DNA of 15,511 nucleotides from Christiangramia sp. (lineage in GTDB: Bacteria; Bacteroidota; Bacteroidia; Flavobacteriales; Flavobacteriaceae): contig JAGXII010000140.1 of the NCBI GenBank assembly GCA_024635735.1, positions 1 to 15,511 on the forward strand. The letters run 5' to 3'. Made by a program: the position numbers and the translations under genes. Under the pieces are notes generated by a model. It was not told where the DNA came from. It made no database searches and saw only the letters and a list, made by a program, of their open reading frames with translations. Of the stretch, positions 12,422-15,511 are shown in pieces. How positions within the stretch are numbered: position 1 is the stretch's first letter; each line of letters opens with the position of its first letter.

Positions 12422-14311
12422 TTAAGTATGATTCAGTAGATGTAATTCCAGAATCACTTTTTCATATTTCGGATATTTCACTTCGTATTTGAGTACAAGT
12501 TCTTTTTGCTGATCAGACGCGAGATTTAGATTCCAGGTGATTTCTCCTGTTTTTTCGTCTAATTTACCTCCGGAAAGTTGAACCTTTTCCACGTCGATAT
12601 CATTAATAGCAGCAACTGGAATCTGGTCGTATATCATGAGCTGTATAGGCTGGGATTTCTTATTTCTGGCGATGATTTTAAATTCCCGGGTTTCAATCTT
12701 ATTACTACCAATAGTTCTACGCTTAGAAAATTCATCTATTTTCTCTCTTCCAATTACGATATTTCTATCCCTGCCTAAAGAAATACTCAGGGTGTCACTT
12801 AGTGATTTAGCATCGAGAACTGTTCTGCCCACATAGGCATCTTCAAAGAAAAGATTTGTTTCTCCTTCCAGAAGATTGTATTGATCCCAATTATGGATTT
12901 TAGCAATTAGAAATGCATCCTTATCAAGTTTAGGAACAGCATAATATTCATAATCTGCTTCTATTTCATATTGTTTGAGATCTACGGCTAACTTTTCGCC
13001 GGTAGAAGGAATGCTATAAGGTTTCTCTACTTCAAACTCAACCGTGGTTTGATTTTCCAAAGTGGTGGTGATTATTTTTTTCGCCGCGTTTACGGAACTC
13101 GTGCCTCTTAATCTTATTCCAGCTGCTTTGCCCTGCAAGTCACCGCCATAGCAAGTAACCACAACCTCCTCCAGTGCCTCTGCATCGGGTTCTAAAATAA
13201 CATTCATCTGTGATTGGGAAATTCTTCTTTCCTGAGTTTTCATGCCTATAAATGAATAAACAATATATTCGGCATTATTGGGCAATGTTAGTTGATATTT
13301 ACCATCAAAATCGGTTTGGGTTCCTACTGTGCTGCCTTTTACAATAACATTTACTCCTGGGAGTGGTAAATGATCCTCATCCATAACTACTCCGGTTAGG
13401 GTTCCGGGATTTGGATTTATTCTGTCATATACATTTTTAAAGATGGTATTTCTGGCATAATTTAAATACCAGGTTTCAAGTTCTGGAGCCACACCACTTT
13501 CATTGGGGTTGCCATTGGAAAACTTCAATTTTACATTGTTCCATTCAATCCCGGTATTCTGATACACATCAGCTTTATAATTCAATGAAATCGGGCTTTG
13601 AATATCCTTTACCCGAAGATCATAATTTGGATACCAACCTGCATTGTCTACCAGATAGGTAATATGAAAATCTGCCTCGACATTTGTATTGGCTTCTACC
13701 TTAATCTCTATTTTCCCTGATGGCAGATCTTCCTGAAGGGTCATATCGTTGATTTGATTCTGGATTTTAGACTTTTCTTCCTGCAGTTCCTCTATTTGCT
13801 TAAGGGTTTGCCTATAATCAGACTTTATTTGCGTTAATTCTTTATCGTAAAACTCAATAGCCTGTTTTAATTGAGCCAGGCTCGGGCCGGTAGTTTCTCC
13901 GTTAAGATTTTTATTCTTATCCAGCAGGTTTTCCTTTTCGGTAAGTACTTCCAACCTGGATTTGTTCCGGGCGATCCTGCCTTCTAAATCTTCAATCTCT
14001 CCCTGGAGTTCGTTCGTTTTTTTATCTTTTTCTCTCTTATTAAGATAATCGAGTTTGTGTTTAACGGATAGGATTGTAAAATCTCCATCTGCCTTCACCT
14101 GAACGCTTTTTTCATCAATAAAAGGGGAGAGTCCTTCTATGCTTATCATAGATTCTCCCTGAGAGACTCTAATTTCCCCGACACGGGTTATCTGGGCTCC
14201 CTGTAGAAAAACGGTAACATCGGTAATTTTTGTGGTAAGTTTCTTTTCGGATGAATTTTGACTGAAAACTCCATGGCAAACCAGGAGCATTAAAATAATT
14301 TTAATTCTCAT
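12422..14311 (-). CDS. MuiA family (DUF4140/DUF4139) exported protein with inserted carboxypeptidase-regulatory domain and SusC-type motif
   Basis: A 629-residue exported protein. It has a signal peptide (MRIKIILMLLVCHGVFSQ, cleavage near 18), then DUF4140 (about 28-125: TDVTVFLQGAQITR) and a long charged coiled-coil (about 92-190). The DUF4139 beta domain runs from about 200 and resumes to ~615 (DNAGWYPNYDLRV, YDQIPVA). A CarboxypepD_reg-like domain interrupts DUF4139 at about 303-374 (TGVVMDEDHLPLPGVNV, GTQTDFDGKY). Next comes LEEVVVTCYGG (380-390) and a GIRLRGTSS stretch like the plug start of SusC/RagA receptors, but there is no beta-barrel. MuiA was named for suppressing mucoidy; its biochemical role is unknown. 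In Bacteroidota it is presumably periplasmic or surface-exposed. A terminator follows it and a possible promoter lies just upstream. Confidence 0.85.
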   Translation of the reverse strand: MRIKIILMLLVCHGVFSQNSSEKKLTTKITDVTVFLQGAQITRVGEIRVSQGESMISIEGLSPFIDEKSVQVKADGDFTILSVKHKLDYLNKREKDKKTNELQGEIEDLEGRIARNKSRLEVLTEKENLLDKNKNLNGETTGPSLAQLKQAIEFYDKELTQIKSDYRQTLKQIEELQEEKSKIQNQINDMTLQEDLPSGKIEIKVEANTNVEADFHITYLVDNAGWYPNYDLRVKDIQSPISLNYKADVYQNTGIEWNNVKLKFSNGNPNESGVAPELETWYLNYARNTIFKNVYDRINPNPGTLTGVVMDEDHLPLPGVNVIVKGSTVGTQTDFDGKYQLTLPNNAEYIVYSFIGMKTQERRISQSQMNVILEPDAEALEEVVVTCYGGDLQGKAAGIRLRGTSSVNAAKKIITTTLENQTTVEFEVEKPYSIPSTGEKLAVDLKQYEIEADYEYYAVPKLDKDAFLIAKIHNWDQYNLLEGETNLFFEDAYVGRTVLDAKSLSDTLSISLGRDRNIVIGREKIDEFSKRRTIGSNKIETREFKIIARNKKSQPIQLMIYDQIPVAAINDIDVEKVQLSGGKLDEKTGEITWNLNLASDQQKELVLKYEVKYPKYEKVILELHLLNHT

Positions 14312-14317
14312 TAAGCA

Positions 14318-14351
14318 GAAAGTTAGGTTAGAAATTTTAATGATGACAAAA
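14318..14351 (-). promoter_or_regulatory. Possible Bacteroidota promoter for the MuiA-like gene
   Basis: On the minus strand TTTTG (plus 14347-14351) is followed after 21 bases by TAACTTTC (14318-14325), one mismatch from the consensus TAnnTTTG at the normal spacing. The start codon at 14311 lies so close that the transcript would be nearly leaderless, which lowers confidence. Confidence 0.28.
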
Positions 14352-14353
14352 CC

Positions 14354-14400
14354 GGAAGTCCAAAATCGGGTCTATTTATTCTGAAATATTTTGAACTTCC
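14354..14400 (-). terminator. Hairpin between DUF3616 pseudogene and MuiA-like gene
   Basis: GGAAGTCCAAAAT (14354-14366) pairs with 14388-14400 over 13 positions with one G-U or A-C-type imperfection, around a 21-nt loop. It lies 36 bases after the end of the DUF3616 reading frame on the minus strand and is followed by GGTTTTGTC. A long loop and short T tract make it a moderate terminator candidate. Confidence 0.4.
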
Positions 14401-14435
14401 AGTTATTAAAGATATAGAATTCCCCGAACCTTAAC

Positions 14436-15495
14436 TCAATCTATTTTATAACAGTCCATCCATACGCCATTGTCTCCTTCGAGCCTTTCTTTTAAGGGAG
14501 AATCATAAGTGATAAGAATTTCGGTATCTGAGAGGAAAGCCATTCCTTCAGCTTTATCTTCGCCATGTTCAAGCTCTGCGCCGCGAGCCACATCAAATAA
14601 TCTTTCCGGATTTAATAGCACGCTTGCGTAATTGTCTTCGAGGCCGCCTTCAATTTTATAGATATTTATAGTTCCGTCTAAATTCATTGTGAGTCCGGCC
14701 AGAAGAAAGAGATCTCCATTTTTGGTAATATTGAGTTCCCTTATTCCCATTCCATGAAGATTCACGAAATGTTTACGATATAATTTATCTTCATTCGGTT
14801 TTTTGGAAAGAATAAGTTCATCATCAACTTCCTTACACGAGATTTCAAGAATTACCGCATAACCGTTTAAAACGGGACCTCTAAGTCCAATAAAGATTCT
14901 GTCTTTATAAACGGCCAGGCCTTCAATGTCAAAACCATTATCCTTACAGGGAATCGTCATGAATTTCTCCAGGTGCTCGTCTCTCATCAAAGCATTGTAT
15001 AATTCGGTGCTTTTTGTTCCTCCCCGAAGCATCTGGGCCTTTATTTTTCTCCCTTTATATTCGGCTTCCTTTATTAGCTCATAGCTGCCGTTCTTTTTAA
15101 CCCAGACTAAACCTGTTTTCATCCAGGGCAATATCTTAAAGATCTTCTAATTGTTTCTCTAAAGAATCCCCTTCTGAAGGGTTGTCCCTTTTAAGGCTCA
15201 TGCTGCGGCAAAACCAGAGATAGGGTTCCTGGTAGGCCAGCGCTTCTATATCGGCTTCACCGCCATCTGCTGGGAGTTCAAAGAAATCTGAAAGTTCGTA
15301 ATGTTTGTGATAACCAAAACCATTTTCAGTTTTTGTAAGGCGTTCTATCCCGGCATCTTCATCATAACTAAGCCATAGATTATCCTCAGTGGCCAGACTA
15401 TTCGAAATTTCGGTACGAAGTTCTTCAAGATTTCCGTAATCTTTATTAAACTGAATAAGACATTTTTCAGAGAGTTTCTTTTTACTTGGCTTCAT
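14436..15495 (-). pseudogene. DUF3616 gene disrupted by an in-frame stop and a frameshift
   Basis: Two adjacent ORFs make up one DUF3616 protein of roughly 350 residues. The first (15495 to 15136) carries the N-terminal part: LWLSYDEDAGIERLT, FFELP, DIEALAYQEPYLWFCRSMSLKR. The second (open from about 15131, first ATG 15122, to 14436) carries the rest: LRGG-x-KSTELYNALMRDEHL, FDIEGLAVYKDRIFIGLRGPV, LHGMGIREL, HGEDKAEGMAF. Frame one meets TAA at 15136-15138, but the codons after it still read DIALDENRFSLG, the expected 'NR-x-x-LG' region, before a second TAA; the match then continues in the other frame at VWVKKNGSYEL. So both a nonsense codon and a net one-base frame change separate the halves within about 40 bases. 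DUF3616 is of unknown function. A sequencing error could explain one lesion but hardly both. Confidence 0.72.
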
Positions 15496-15511
15496 AAAAT
15501 TGAGAAAATAG

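Noticed and set aside
15120..15131. TTG at 15131 as a real start of a separate downstream gene
   Set aside because: The frame continues a DUF3616 domain whose N-terminal half is in the neighbouring frame, so a broken gene explains the data better than two genes.

Overview
The window is about 15.5 kb of a low-GC chromosome that looks like a marine member of the Flavobacteriaceae (Bacteroidota), perhaps close to Gramella/Salegentibacter. That placement is an inference. It rests on the his gene order, a MuiA-like protein carrying a carboxypeptidase-regulatory domain with a SusC-type 'LEEVVVT' motif, few strong Shine-Dalgarno sites, and typical flavobacterial families (baeRF-like, DUF3616, DPP-IV-like S9 peptidase).

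Left region (1-4058, + strand): the distal part of a histidine operon, hisB (3' end only), hisH, hisA, hisF, hisIE. HisH and HisF form imidazole-glycerol-phosphate synthase. HisIE does the second and third pathway steps and HisA the fourth. Two paralogous genes of the S23/IVP 'four helix bundle' family interrupt the operon, one between hisH and hisA and one between hisA and hisF. Each is bracketed by short tandem arrays of degenerate 7-bp units in inverted orientation (GA-starting heptads pointing into the gene from both sides). The first pair contains a perfect 19-bp inverted repeat and the second a 16-pair stem. A related gene-less heptad array lies between hisB and hisH. The layout recalls the intervening sequences of 23S rRNA, which carry the same protein family in a stem-loop, but here it sits in an mRNA operon. 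This is the most interesting signal in the window.

Intergenic repeats: two copies of a CTGAA/TTCAG double-hairpin repeat flank hisIE, and two copies of a different repeat (GGGAGAGGTC core) flank the pirin gene.

Middle and right (4235-15495, all - strand): pirin; a NYN (PIN-like) nuclease with an OST-HTH domain; a baeRF-like protein followed by a terminator; a CDF cation transporter; a tight cluster in transcription order S9 peptidase, GyrI-like protein, DUF1853 protein, GNAT acetyltransferase; a secreted MuiA-family protein with its own strong terminator; and a DUF3616 gene that appears broken by an in-frame stop plus a frameshift. No tRNA, rRNA, CRISPR array or classical transposase was seen. 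No stretch longer than 300 bases lacks a gene.
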